Assembly: GCF_002920615.1 (NCBI RefSeq) | Contig: NZ_PQSU01000037.1 | Coordinates: 1 to 64,000 of the forward strand | Length of the DNA stretch: 64,000 nt | Direction: 5' to 3' | Origin: Streptomyces sp. Ru62 | GTDB taxonomy: Bacteria; Actinomycetota; Actinomycetes; Streptomycetales; Streptomycetaceae | In this document: positions 53,569 to 62,498 of the stretch, one piece after another | Layout: every line of letters starts with the position of its first letter | How positions within the stretch are numbered: the first letter of the stretch is position 1 | Position numbers and translations under genes: made by a program | Notes under the pieces: model-generated | Seen by the model: only the letters and a program-made list of their open reading frames with translations | What the model was told of the DNA's origin: nothing | Databases searched by the model: none

Positions 53569-54405
53569 ATGAGCTTCGCCTACTCGTCGATTCAGACCCG
53601 GGAAGAGGACGGTGTCCTGTTCGCCACCCTCGACGCCGGCCCCCTCAACCTCATCGGTGTCGACCTCGTCCGTGACCTGGTCTCGCTCGTCGACGCGCTG
53701 TACAGCGACCCCGGTGACGTGCGGGTCGTCATCCTCGACAGCACCTCACCCGAATTCTTCTCGGCTCATGTGGACCTCACGGCGATCCCGCAGTACACCG
53801 CGGAGGCCGCCAAGGCAGGCGGCCCTGGTGACGCCTCGCTCGGCATGTTCCTGCACAAGCTGGCGCGCGTCCCGGTGATCACCATCGCCAAGGTGCGCGG
53901 CAGGGCCCGCGGCGGCGGCAACGAACTGGCCCTGGCCTGCGACATGATCTTCGCCGCGCGCGAGAACGCGGTCTTCGGACAGTTCGAGTCCGGCACCGGC
54001 GCCCTCCCCGGCGCCGGCGGAATCCAGCACCTGACCCGGCGACTCGGCAGAACACGCGCCATCGAGGCCATCACTGGCGCCGACGACTTCGACGCCGACC
54101 TCGCAGAGCGCTACGGCTGGATCAACCGCGCCCTGCCCGACGCCGAACTGGACGCCTTCGTCGAGCGACTGGCCAAGCGCATCGCCGGATTCCCGCCCGC
54201 AGGAGTCAAGGCCGCGAAGCGCGCCATCAACGACCTCACGCTGCCGCAGCCGGCGGCCGTCCGCTCCGACTCGGCCACGTTCCTCGGCCTGGTCGCCCTT
54301 CCCGAAACCCGTGAGCGCCTGGACCACCTCGCGAATCGGGGCCTGCAGACGCCTGGTGATCTCGAACGCCACCTCGGCAAGGCCGTGGCGGAGTTCCCCG
54401 GCTGA
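53569..54405 (+). CDS. Enoyl-CoA hydratase/isomerase family protein
   Basis: The 278-residue crotonase-fold protein starts at ATG 53569 after AAAGGAAAG. Motifs are VLFATLDAGPLNLIGVDLVR, the oxyanion-hole strand PEFFSAHVDLTAIPQ and VPVITIAKVRGRARGGGNEL, then ALACDMIFAARENAVFGQFE with GALPGAGGIQHLTRRLG. The Glu positions used by hydratases are not clearly conserved (ESGTGALPGAGG keeps one), so it may be an isomerase or a related CoA enzyme. Adjacent to the hydrolase at 52535, probably in one unit. Confidence 0.83.
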   Translation: MSFAYSSIQTREEDGVLFATLDAGPLNLIGVDLVRDLVSLVDALYSDPGDVRVVILDSTSPEFFSAHVDLTAIPQYTAEAAKAGGPGDASLGMFLHKLARVPVITIAKVRGRARGGGNELALACDMIFAARENAVFGQFESGTGALPGAGGIQHLTRRLGRTRAIEAITGADDFDADLAERYGWINRALPDAELDAFVERLAKRIAGFPPAGVKAAKRAINDLTLPQPAAVRSDSATFLGLVALPETRERLDHLANRGLQTPGDLERHLGKAVAEFPG

Positions 54406-54802
54406 CAGAGCCGGCAGTGTGGCCGTACTGACGCGCCCTCGCCCGCGGCTGGCCGACGACGGTCCGGGCGACCTCGGTGTCGTCATGACCGCTGTCGGGG
54501 ACGCGCAGACGAGCGCGGATCTCGGCACACGTCGGTGACGTCGAGGATCTGCGCGCCGGCACTCCTCCGGCACGTCGGCCCCGGGCGCGCCTTTGGGTCC
54601 ACCAGTCGGTCCCGTACGGGCGCGCCGCTCTCCAGCACGCAGTCAAGGGTTGATTGGTGCCGCTGTTCCGGCGTGTGACTCGGCCGCCCCACACCTTTCG
54701 CAGAAACGGTTACACCTACTGCAGTACCGAGTTCACCCGATTGCACCGGATGGGATGACCCTGTGACACGGACGCGTGAAGGTGATCGCCATAGGGCCTA
54801 AC
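54406..54802. other. Intergenic, no gene seen
   Basis: Only scattered open frames without family features were found. The right end holds the GGAAGG ribosome-binding site (54803-54808) of the secreted hydrolase. Confidence 0.45.
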
Positions 54803-54818
54803 GGAAGGTGTGAACAGA

Positions 54819-55829
54819 ATGAGTGCGGTCCATGGCACGCGACGCCACACATGGCGTCTCCACGGTGCGGCGGCTGGATTCGCCGTCGCCTCCCTCTGCG
54901 CGGTCTCGGCGGTACCAGCTTCAGCGGATGGTGACGCGGGTGGCATGAGGCCCACCATCGTGCTGGTGCACGGCGCCTTCGCCGACGGTTCCAGCTGGAA
55001 CGGAGTGGTCAAGCGCCTACAGCGGGCAGGGTATCCAGTCATCGCTCCCGCCAACCCGCTGCGGGGGCTGGCCAGTGACGCCGAGTACATCCATAGCGTG
55101 GTGAAAAGCGTGCAGGGGCCGGTCGTGCTTGTCGGTCACTCCTACGGCGGCTCCGTGATCAGCGAGGCTGCCGTCGGTGACGCCCAGGTCAAGGCGTTGG
55201 TCTACATCGCCGCCTTCGCCCCCGCGGAGGGGGAGAGTTCTCTGGAGCTGTCCAACAAGTTCCCCGGGAGCACTCTCGGCCCCACGCTCAACAGCGTGCC
55301 CTTCCCCCTTCCCGGTGGTGGCACCGGCACCGACCAGTACATCAAGGCCGATAAGTTCCATGACCAGTTCGCCGCCGACGTACCCAGGTCCGTCACTGAC
55401 CTGATGGCCGCCACCCAGCGTCCCGTGGCCGCCTCGGCCCTGGAGGAGAAGGCCACCAGGGCCGCCTGGAAGACCCGTCCCACCTGGACTCTGGTCACCA
55501 CGGAGGACCGCAACATCCCGCCGGCCGCACAGCGCTTCATGGCCCAGCGCGCCCACGCACACACCGTTGAGGTCAGAGCATCCCACGCCGTTTCGGTCTC
55601 CCAGCCGGGCGCGGTGGCCCGCCTGATCGAACGGGCGGCACAGGCCACCGCCAGTCCGGCGACGACCACCACGGAACCCTCCGGCTCGACCCTCGCGATG
55701 ACCGGCTCCGGGCGGCCGACCACGCAGGGGATCACCTTGGGCGGCATAGCCACTGTGTTGGTGGCCGCGGGTTCTGCCGTCCTCCTCCTCGGCCGCCGGT
55801 CGCGATCAGAATCGAGGCACGGTCGCTAA
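54819..55829 (+). CDS. Cell-wall-anchored alpha/beta hydrolase with LAXTG sortase signal
   Basis: The 336-residue precursor starts at ATG 54819 (GGAAGG 10 bases upstream); GTG 54810 is less likely. A Sec signal peptide occupies residues 1-36 (TWRLHGAAAGFAVASLCAVS then AVPASADG). The hydrolase domain has TIVLVHGAFADGSSWNGVVK, Ser108 in LVGHSYGG and His256 in VRASHAVSVSQPG, and belongs to the salicylate-esterase/EstC-like group. The C-terminus carries STLAMTGSGRP (LAMTG, 292-296), a hydrophobic helix and the RRSRSESRHGR tail. This is the substrate signal of class E sortases of Streptomyces, so the enzyme should be attached to peptidoglycan. Confidence 0.85.
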   Translation: MSAVHGTRRHTWRLHGAAAGFAVASLCAVSAVPASADGDAGGMRPTIVLVHGAFADGSSWNGVVKRLQRAGYPVIAPANPLRGLASDAEYIHSVVKSVQGPVVLVGHSYGGSVISEAAVGDAQVKALVYIAAFAPAEGESSLELSNKFPGSTLGPTLNSVPFPLPGGGTGTDQYIKADKFHDQFAADVPRSVTDLMAATQRPVAASALEEKATRAAWKTRPTWTLVTTEDRNIPPAAQRFMAQRAHAHTVEVRASHAVSVSQPGAVARLIERAAQATASPATTTTEPSGSTLAMTGSGRPTTQGITLGGIATVLVAAGSAVLLLGRRSRSESRHGR

Positions 55830-56840
55830 AGGGTCACCCCGAGGTTCCGTGCGGGTGGGGGGCGGTACCAACGGATCAGGAAGAGCGGAGAAGGCGGTGA
55901 GCCGTTCGACACGGGCGCCTCGCGGAAGAGTGCTGCCGTTCTCTTCGTAGGCGCCTTCGTACACCCACAGGCCGGTGGAGAAGGAGTCAGTAGCGACGTA
56001 GAGCATGACTTCGGTGAGCAACTGGTCCATGGTGTAGATCTGCTCGAAGCGGCGGTTGCGGCGGTCGCTCCACAGGTAGTACGTGTCGATGATCCACTGG
56101 GCCGCACCGACCGGTGAGTCGCTGAAGTAGCCGATCGTGGTGGGCCGGTAGCTCTGCTGCTGGAAGTACGCGAAGGACCTCTGGAGCTTTTCCTGGGTCG
56201 CGACGTTCCTCGCGCGGTCCGCAGGCGAGACCTCGCCGATCCCCGGGTCCACGACCCCTGCGCGCAGGCCGTTGTCACGAAGGGACCCTGTGACGTCGAC
56301 GGCAGCGCACCGGCGATGCTCGTAGCCGAGCCAGCCCGCGATGTAGCCGCTCCAGTCGCCGCCGTGGACACGGTAAAAGTCGTAGCCGAGGACCTCGGTC
56401 ACGAGCCTGTCGATCCGGCCAGCCATCGCACGGGGCCCGATCGGGGTGTCCGGGCTCTCGGAAAAGGCCGTCCAGGGCAGGGAGGGGATGACCACGTCCA
56501 CGGCGTCCTGAGCGTTGCCGCCGTGGCGATCGGGATGCACCAGAGGGTCGACCAGGCCGAGAAGCGAGGCGAAGGTGGACGGCCACCCGTGAAGCATCAC
56601 CAGGACTCGGCGTTGCTTTTGGGAGCCCGCACGTGCGCGTACTGCAGAAGGTCGCCGGATACCGAAGCGCGATACTGCGGGAAGCTGGGCTGCAAGCCTG
56701 CGCATGTACGCACTGTCCGGGCCGATGTCCCACCTCGTCTGGGCCGGTCCGAGGGAAACGGAAGTTCGCGACCATCCTGCGTAGCGAAGTGCGGGAACGA
56801 GTACCGGGCCCCCTCCCGCGCGGCTGGGACCGCCGACCAT
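55806..56840 (-). CDS. Epoxide hydrolase family protein with scrambled N-terminal segment
   Basis: The 344-residue frame starts at ATG 56840 after AGGAGG. The C-terminal two thirds are a good epoxide-hydrolase match: VLVMLHGWPSTFASLLGLVD, DVVIPSLPWTAFSESPDTPI, the nucleophile in YRVHGGDWSGYIAGWLGYEH (Asp), and RRNRRFEQIYTMDQLLTEVM. The N-terminal part matches as AQTRWDIGPDSAYMRRLAAQ, but residues about 52-76 only make sense one frame over (FPQYRASVSGDLLQYAHVRA). Two compensating frameshifts seem to have replaced a buried segment. The C-terminus also lacks the usual His and reads on to an unusual tail. It overlaps the convergent gene by 24 bp. Likely impaired. Confidence 0.6.
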   Translation of the reverse strand: MVGGPSRAGGGPVLVPALRYAGWSRTSVSLGPAQTRWDIGPDSAYMRRLAAQLPAVSRFGIRRPSAVRARAGSQKQRRVLVMLHGWPSTFASLLGLVDPLVHPDRHGGNAQDAVDVVIPSLPWTAFSESPDTPIGPRAMAGRIDRLVTEVLGYDFYRVHGGDWSGYIAGWLGYEHRRCAAVDVTGSLRDNGLRAGVVDPGIGEVSPADRARNVATQEKLQRSFAYFQQQSYRPTTIGYFSDSPVGAAQWIIDTYYLWSDRRNRRFEQIYTMDQLLTEVMLYVATDSFSTGLWVYEGAYEENGSTLPRGARVERLTAFSALPDPLVPPPTRTEPRGDPLATVPRF

Positions 56841-56948
56841 GTTTCATTTCCTCCTGACCGCCGCCGAGGTGTTCAGCCGTGCTCCCACAGTTCCCCCCAA
56901 CTCGCAGGGACCCACTGATCAGCGCTTTCGAGATGGGAACCTGTCACT

Positions 56949-57668
56949 TCAGCTGAAGTGGATGTCACTGAGGTCGATCGAGACCATGACCTGATCGAGG
57001 ATGGGGTGGCCGTTGGCGTGGCGGCGGTAGGCTCGCCGCTTGGTGGGCAGCACGACGCCGTCCGCTTCCACGCAGTCGTAGACGTACTGTGCGGCGGCGA
57101 ATCCGCCTGCGACGTCGACGTGATAGTCGTGTCGGCGCAGCAGCCGGTCGGGGCCGAAATAGAAGTCCTGGTGGGTGCTGTGGCTGGCGATCTCGGGTGG
57201 GAACGTGGCGCGCAGTCCTCGCCAGAGTTCGTCTCCTTCCCGCCAGGGCTCGATCTCGGTGACCGTGAAGCCGGGCATAGCCAGCAGGAACGGTGTGGTG
57301 AGGTAGGTCCACAGCGCGTAGCCGTTGAAGTAGGCGCGGTCCAGCGGGTCCCAGGGGGGCTCCAGGACGTGGCCGTCGAAGGACGACCGCGGGTCCTCGC
57401 GTACAGCCACCACTGGCCCGTCGAGCTTGTCGATGCTCACCCGCCCGGGCGTGAAGTCGGTCTTCTGGTCAGGGGCACCGAAGGGTCTGACCGAGGCGTG
57501 CTCCTCGTGGAGCAGCACAGTCATCTCACGGGGTTCGGGATCTTGCGGCAGGCCCTTGGTGGCGAACAGGTGTCCTCCGCTGACAAGGGTGGCTCGCGCC
57601 CGGGTCAGGGAACGCCAGCGTGTGTTTCCGCCGTGGGCTTCGATTGCCGATGTGAGAAGTTCGTTCAC
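56949..57668 (-). CDS. Conserved protein of unknown function
   Basis: The 239-residue protein starts MNELLTSAIEAHGGNTRWRS at ATG 57668. It reads like a one-domain beta-rich binding protein: LTRARATLVSGGHLFATKGL, PWDPLDRAYFNGYALWTYLT and TPFLLAMPGFTVTEIEPWRE. Then come GDELWRGLRATFPPEIASHS, THQDFYFGPDRLLRRHDYHV and LPTKRRAYRRHANGHPILDQ. The DLSDIHFS ending and overall pattern occur widely in actinomycetes and proteobacteria as a LolA-like or outer-membrane-lipoprotein-sorting-like fold, but no activity is known. Shuffled remnants of a paralogue are at 50243-50605. Confidence 0.65.
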   Translation of the reverse strand: MNELLTSAIEAHGGNTRWRSLTRARATLVSGGHLFATKGLPQDPEPREMTVLLHEEHASVRPFGAPDQKTDFTPGRVSIDKLDGPVVAVREDPRSSFDGHVLEPPWDPLDRAYFNGYALWTYLTTPFLLAMPGFTVTEIEPWREGDELWRGLRATFPPEIASHSTHQDFYFGPDRLLRRHDYHVDVAGGFAAAQYVYDCVEADGVVLPTKRRAYRRHANGHPILDQVMVSIDLSDIHFS

Positions 57669-57849
57669 GTGAGTCTCCTGCAGTTGATTGGGAGCCAGGG
57701 TTTGCTGACCATCATCGGCATCGTCGCTCGGACTCCCCGTTTTTCCCGGTGAACTACCGAGGTCGGCCTCCTCCGCTTTCCGCGCCGTTGTTCACGGCCG
57801 AGCGGGTGCGATCCCGTCGTTTCCGGCCGATGTATCACCCCAGGGTGGT
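57669..57849. other. Intergenic, no gene seen
   Basis: This is the likely promoter region of the gene at 57668. No conserved fragment is present before the inverted ISAs1 remnant begins. Confidence 0.4.
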
Positions 57850-57960
57850 GTCGTTCCGAGGATCTGTCCGGTTTGATCACGTGATGCCAAAGGTGGCGGG
57901 TGGGCGGCGGGGGCGCGGGCATGGTGGCGGAGCCCGGCGGCGACGCCCGCCGGCCGTGCG
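57850..57960 (-). repeat. Inverted remnant of the ISAs1 right end
   Basis: About 110 bp (starting GTCGTTCCGAGGATCTGTCC) is an approximately 80 percent identical inverse copy of 59765-59877. It includes the terminal repeat and the last codons of the transposase gene. It is a leftover of a second copy, inserted in the opposite orientation and then deleted. Confidence 0.72.
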
Positions 57961-58040
57961 AATCGGTCGCCGCAGGGCCCCGAACTGTCACGGGTCTGGG
58001 CCTGCGCGGGTCAGGGAGCGTCAGGAACTGCCAGCCGCCG

Positions 58041-58517
58041 TCAGGCCAAGTCGTAAACCGTGACGGGCACCCCACGCAGGGTCAGCTGCTCCACGATGAG
58101 CGGCTCGACCAGTTCCCACCGGCCGCCGGCAAGTCCGCAACCGATCCGCGGCATGTGCACCGAGGCCCGAAGTTGCAGCGCACGGTCGGCGACAGCGGCG
58201 AGGGCGCGGCTGATGGCTTCGTACCTGACGGGTGGGGTACTGCTGGGACGGTAGCCGTGCTGGCCGATCATGTTGGCGACGAGGAGACTGTCCTCGGCGG
58301 GCACGAACTGCACCGCGCCGAGCGCGAAGCCGCTGGTGTCCCGGTCGCGGTACCAGGTCTTGTACGCGGTCCTCGTCTGCGGCCAGCGTCGGGCGAGTGG
58401 CAGCACGAAGCCCTTGCCCCAGCCGCCCGCGTCGTTGCAGACATGCGCAATGATCTTCGGGCCTTCGCCCTGGGGTGCGGTGGCGTCGCCGACGACGTAG
58501 CTGATCTCTAGAGTCAC
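58041..58517 (-). CDS. Macro-domain protein (ADP-ribose hydrolase-like)
   Basis: The 158-residue protein starts VTLEISYVVGDATAPQGEGP at GTG 58517. Macro-domain signatures are ISYVVGDAT, KIIAHVCNDAGGWGKGFVLP (the N-D-G ADP-ribose loop), VANMIGQHGYRP and the phosphate loop VHMPRIGCGLAGGRWELVEP. The GCGLAGG variant is that of the ALC1/TARG1-like group, whose members remove ADP-ribose from Glu or from DNA bases. It could counter ADP-ribosylating toxins. It is sandwiched between two inverted ISAs1 ends. Confidence 0.85.
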   Translation of the reverse strand: MTLEISYVVGDATAPQGEGPKIIAHVCNDAGGWGKGFVLPLARRWPQTRTAYKTWYRDRDTSGFALGAVQFVPAEDSLLVANMIGQHGYRPSSTPPVRYEAISRALAAVADRALQLRASVHMPRIGCGLAGGRWELVEPLIVEQLTLRGVPVTVYDLA

Positions 58518-58585
58518 GGCGCGACTCTAGCCAGTGGGTCCGACAAGTCACCACGGCATTAGGGGTATCCGCTCAGCAGGGCGGA

Positions 58586-59877
58586 GTCGTTTCGAAGACC
58601 GGCTTCCGAGTGATCATGAGGTGTCGAGTCCCTGATCGCAACGGAAGACCGTGCCTGCCAGCTCATCATCGCTGATTCCGTCCGGCCTGGGCGAGCTCGT
58701 CACCGCGTCACCGCCCGCTCCTGGCGAGCATTCGGGCCTGCTCCAGCGCCTGGCCGCCGTCCCCGACCCGCGTCGGCCTGCCGGCCGTCGCCATCCCCTG
58801 GCGTTCATTCTGGCGCTGGCCGCTTGTGCCGTGCTCGCGGGTGCGAAGTCCCTGGCGGCGATCGCGGAATGGGTATCCGACGCGCCGCCGGCCGTGCTCA
58901 CCTCGCTCGGCGGGCCCGTGCGCGAACCGGCGGGGCCGGTCGCTCCGGCCGGGGCGACGGTGCGCCGAGTCCTGCAGCGCGTCGATGGCGACGACCTCGA
59001 CGCCGCGATCGGCGCGTGGCTCGCCGACCGCGAGCCAAAACCAGCCCAGGCTCCGGACGAGCGACCAATGCGTGCGCTGGCCGTCGACGGCAAGACCATC
59101 CGCGGCGCCCGCCGCCAAAACGGCACCCAGGTCCACCTCCTGGCCGCCATGACCGCAGGCGGCCAGGTCATCGCCCAGCGCGAGGTCGGCCGCAAGACAA
59201 ATGAAATCACCGTCTTCAAGCCCCTGCTCGCCCCGCTCGACCTCGCCGGCACGGTGGTCACCTTCGACGCACTGCACTCGCAGACCGAACACGCCCGGTT
59301 CCTGGTCGAGGACAAGCAGGCCCACTACATCGCCGTGATCAAGGGCAACCACCCCACCCTCCAGCAGGAACTGAAGCGGCTGCCGTGGCGGGAGGTGCCC
59401 TTGCAGGTCAGGACCCGCGCCACCGCGCACGGCCGCGACGAGATCCGTCGTATCAAGACCTGCACCGTCGCGCGCGGCCTCGACTTCTCCCACGCCGCCC
59501 AGGCCGTCCAGGTCGTGCGCCGCCGCCAGACCGTCACCACCGGCAAGGTCACCCTCGAACGCGTCTACGGCGTGACCAGCCTGCGACCCCACCAGGCCGC
59601 CCCCACGGATCTCGCCTCATGGGTTCGCGGCCACTGGGGCATCGAGAACCGGCTCCACTTCGTGCGCGACACCACCTTCGCCGAGGACGCCTCCCGCGTG
59701 CGCACAGGCACCGCTCCCTGGGCGATGGCCAGCCTGCGCAACCTCGCCATCGGCGCACTCCGGCACGCGGGTCACGACAACATCGCCGCCGGGCTCCGCC
59801 ACCACGCCCGCCATCCCCGCCGCCCACTCACCACGTTCGGCATCACATGACCAAACCGGACAGATCGTCGGAACGAC
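58586..59877 (+). mobile_element. ISAs1-family insertion sequence
   Basis: This 1.3-kb element is bounded by imperfect inverted repeats of about 38 bp: left from 58586 (GTCGTTTCGAAGACCGG...TCATGAGGTG) and right 59841-59877, whose inverse reads GTCGTTCCGACGATCTGTCC and ends TCATGTGATG. The single transposase is intact. No target duplication could be made out. A deleted inverted copy lies at 57850. Confidence 0.75.
58651..59850 (+). CDS. ISAs1-family transposase
   Basis: The 399-residue transposase starts at GTG 58651, full length for the family. The N-terminal DDE_Tnp_1-associated domain reads LLQRLAAVPDPRRPAGRRHP and LAFILALAACAVLAGAKSLA. Catalytic Asp residues lie in ALAVDGKTIRGARRQNG and VVTFDALHSQTEHARFLVED, and Glu in VRGHWGIENRLHFVRDTTFA. 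No frameshifts, so it may be active. Confidence 0.87.
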   Translation: MPASSSSLIPSGLGELVTASPPAPGEHSGLLQRLAAVPDPRRPAGRRHPLAFILALAACAVLAGAKSLAAIAEWVSDAPPAVLTSLGGPVREPAGPVAPAGATVRRVLQRVDGDDLDAAIGAWLADREPKPAQAPDERPMRALAVDGKTIRGARRQNGTQVHLLAAMTAGGQVIAQREVGRKTNEITVFKPLLAPLDLAGTVVTFDALHSQTEHARFLVEDKQAHYIAVIKGNHPTLQQELKRLPWREVPLQVRTRATAHGRDEIRRIKTCTVARGLDFSHAAQAVQVVRRRQTVTTGKVTLERVYGVTSLRPHQAAPTDLASWVRGHWGIENRLHFVRDTTFAEDASRVRTGTAPWAMASLRNLAIGALRHAGHDNIAAGLRHHARHPRRPLTTFGIT

Positions 59878-59954
59878 GTCACCCTGTGTATCACCCAGAC
59901 GTCGAATTTGGCTGGTTTGGGCTTATCCGTCAGAGTCCGCACATCCGCCTTGAG

Positions 59955-61374
59955 CTATTTCGATGCGGCGAGCGCCGTTTGGGCTGAGCCGCCGCCACGG
60001 CTGAGGTGTACACCGAACGCGGATGTCGCCACGCCCAGTACGGCCGCTACGCACCAGACGACCCGGAAGTCGTGGAGGGAGGCGGCGCCGACGTGAGAGC
60101 CGACCACAGCGACGAGGACCGCGACGCCGACCGAGGTGGAGATCTGACGGACGGAGTTGACCAGCGCCGACCCGGTCGCCGCACGGTGCCCCGGAACGGC
60201 GTGCACACTGGCGGCCACCAGCGTGCCCAGGGCCAGACCGACGCCCGCACCGGTCAGCAACTGGCTGGGCAGCATCCCCCGCCAATAGTCCGGCGTGACG
60301 GACGCGAAGCACGCGAACCACACCATGCCGCCGGCGAACAGCAAACCGCCCGCGGCGACCAGCGGACCGTGTCCGAAGCGTTGCGCGGCGCGGACGGTCA
60401 GAAGGGTGACGATCGGTACGAGGGCGGGACCGGGGACCAGGGCGAGACCCGTGCGCAGTGCACTCCAGTGCCAGAGTTCCTGGCACCACAGCACGTTGGA
60501 CAGCAGCATGATCGCGAAGGCGACGCCGAACACGAAGCTGCCCGCGTTCGCCGTTCCGAAGCGCGGCAGCCGCAGCAGGTCCAGTTCGAACAGCGGCCGG
60601 GGGTGTCGCAGGAACCTGAGGACGAACGCGACGCCGCCGATCACGGCAACGGCCAGGAGCAGTGCGGTCCCGCCGCTCGTCCAGCCCCAGTCGGGTGCCT
60701 GCACCCGCGGCGGACAGCGCCGTGACCGACGAGATGAGCAGCAGGGCGCCGAGGAGGTCGGGCAGCGGCCCCGTCTCCCGGGCGGCCGGCTTCGGCAGGA
60801 CCGATCGGCCGGCGACGAGCGCCGTGATCCCGATGGGCAGGTTGATGGCGAAGACCCACCTCCAGTCCACCGCGGTCAGGAGGCCGCCGGCGACGGGCCC
60901 GGCGGCCGCGGCGAGTCCGCCGACCGCGGCCCAGCTCCGGGTGGCCTGGGTACGACGCTCGGTCGGCACCGTCGCCAGCAGCAGAGCCAGGGATGTCGGG
61001 ATCTGGGCGGCCGCCCCGACGGCTTGCACGATCCGGGCCACGACGAGGGTTCCCAGGTTCGGGGCGAGGGCACAGCCCAGCGACGCGAGGGTGAAGACGG
61101 CGATCCCGATGAGGAAGACCGGCCGCTGGCCTATGCGGTCACCGGCGCGCCCGGCCACCACCAGCAGCGCGGCGAAGGTGATCGCGTAGGCATTCAGGAC
61201 CCAGGACAGCGAACCGAGGCTCGCGCCCCCGCCGCCCCCACCGGAGAAGGTCTCTCCCATCGCCGGAAGTGCGACGTTGACGATCAACAGACCGAGGTTA
61301 GTCATGAACACGGCCACCAGAACGACCGCGGCAGCCGTCCGAGGGTGCTTTGAAAATCCAAGCATTGCAGCCAT
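59955..61374 (-). pseudogene. 14-helix MFS exporter (DHA2), frameshifted
   Basis: ATG 61374 opens MAAMLGFSKHPRTAAAVVLV, with NLGLLIVNVALPAMGETFSG, VLNAYAITFAALLVVAGRAG and DRIGQRPVFLIG (motif A), followed by AAAGPVAGGLLTAVDWRWVF AINLPIG (motif C). At about 60705 the frame shifts by one base to VQAPDWGWTSGGTALLLAVA and continues to AATGSALVNSVRQISTSVGV and the stop at 59955. All parts of a DHA2 drug exporter are present, so the mutation is recent or a sequencing error. It is divergent from an HxlR regulator. Confidence 0.78.
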
Positions 61375-61395
61375 GGCGCAAGCGAAGCACAGGCC

Positions 61396-61412
61396 GGTTT
61401 GGAAATCAAACC
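61396..61412. promoter_or_regulatory. HxlR operator candidate between the exporter and its regulator
   Basis: GGTTTGGAAATCAAACC is a perfect 6-bp inverted repeat with a 5-base spacer, located 22 bases upstream of each of the two divergent start codons. Confidence 0.6.
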
Positions 61413-61433
61413 ACTTCGGGGGACACTGGGGTG

Positions 61434-61946
61434 GTGACCACGCGCATAGATCCCCAGGACATGACCGGACGCCCCTGCTCACTCGCCGCCGCCCTGCAGG
61501 TCATCGGTGACCGATGGGCTCTGCCGGCGATCCGCGAGGTCATGCTCGGCAACCACCGGTTCCGGCAGATCGCCAGGAACACCGGGGCCCCCACGGACCG
61601 GCTGGCGGCGCGCCTGAAGGCGCTGGTGGAGAGCGGCATCCTCGAACGGCGCCCGCTTCCGGACGACACACGCCACAACGGCTACTACCTAACACAGGCC
61701 GGGCGCGATCTGGGAAACATCACCCGCGAGCTCATCGGCTGGGGCGACCGCTGGGCCGTCACCACGCCGCCCAGCCGGCTCCTCCACCGCGACCACGAAC
61801 TTGTCACCCACACGGTCTGCGAGACATGTGGTGAACAGGTAAGGGGCGAGGACATCCACCGGGAGGAGCTCACGCCCGGCTGGGAGCAGTCCGGCCCGGT
61901 GCAGTCCGCGACGGTGAGCACGCCTCGTCAAGCCAGTCGGAGCTGA
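61434..61946 (+). CDS. HxlR-family regulator of the divergent exporter
   Basis: The protein is about 170 residues from GTG 61434 (VTTRIDPQDMTGRPCSLAAA). Two GTG codons in a row and an ATG at 61461 are alternative starts. The winged helix is clear: LQVIGDRWALPAIREVMLGN, HRFRQIARNTGAPTDRLAAR and LKALVESGILERRPLPDDTR. The conserved Cys is in GRPCSLAAAL. The C-terminal TVCETCGEQVRGEDIHREEL adds a Cys pair. It probably represses the divergent MFS gene through the palindrome at 61396. Confidence 0.83.
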   Translation: MTTRIDPQDMTGRPCSLAAALQVIGDRWALPAIREVMLGNHRFRQIARNTGAPTDRLAARLKALVESGILERRPLPDDTRHNGYYLTQAGRDLGNITRELIGWGDRWAVTTPPSRLLHRDHELVTHTVCETCGEQVRGEDIHREELTPGWEQSGPVQSATVSTPRQASRS

Positions 61947-62498
61947 GCGCGCTTCGGCCATCGGCGCGGCGCAGCCTCGAAAAGCCCGCGCCTCGACCTA
62001 CCACGCCTGACAACAGCTGCGTGCCGGCGGTCATCCGGTTATGGCCCCTCGGCCTGTTCACCGAGCTTTCACGAGCAATCGGCCTCGCCCGGAAATCCTG
62101 AGCTGACACTGGCCGAACTGCACCTGCGGGACTGTTTTCGTCGCTGCCTCCCGCCCGGTGGCCCGGTCGCTCGACCAGCTCGGCGACTGGTGGCCTCCGC
62201 TGATCAGCACAGGGCGATCCTCCAGGTCCTGGAAACGGGCCGCGAGCGCCCGACCACCGGGAAGCGCCAGCTTGAGCCGGGCGATGCCGCTCACCGGTGC
62301 TCCGCTCCACAAGCGGCGCAGGCTCCTCCTCCCCGGTGAGGAGGAGGTCCGCGCCCCGCTGGCGCAGTGCGTGAACCACCAGGCGCAGCGACTCCTTCCT
62401 TCCTTCGCGAGGACGTTCGACGATCGCAACCACACTGTTGACGCTTCCGGTGCGGGATGGGTCGGAGAGGGCGGGTGGTCCGGGGTTAATGTGGCGGG
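61947..62498. other. Intergenic, no gene seen
   Basis: This 552-bp gap lies between HxlR and LysR genes. No conserved fragment or clear terminator was identified, although several non-conserved open frames cross it. Confidence 0.5.
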
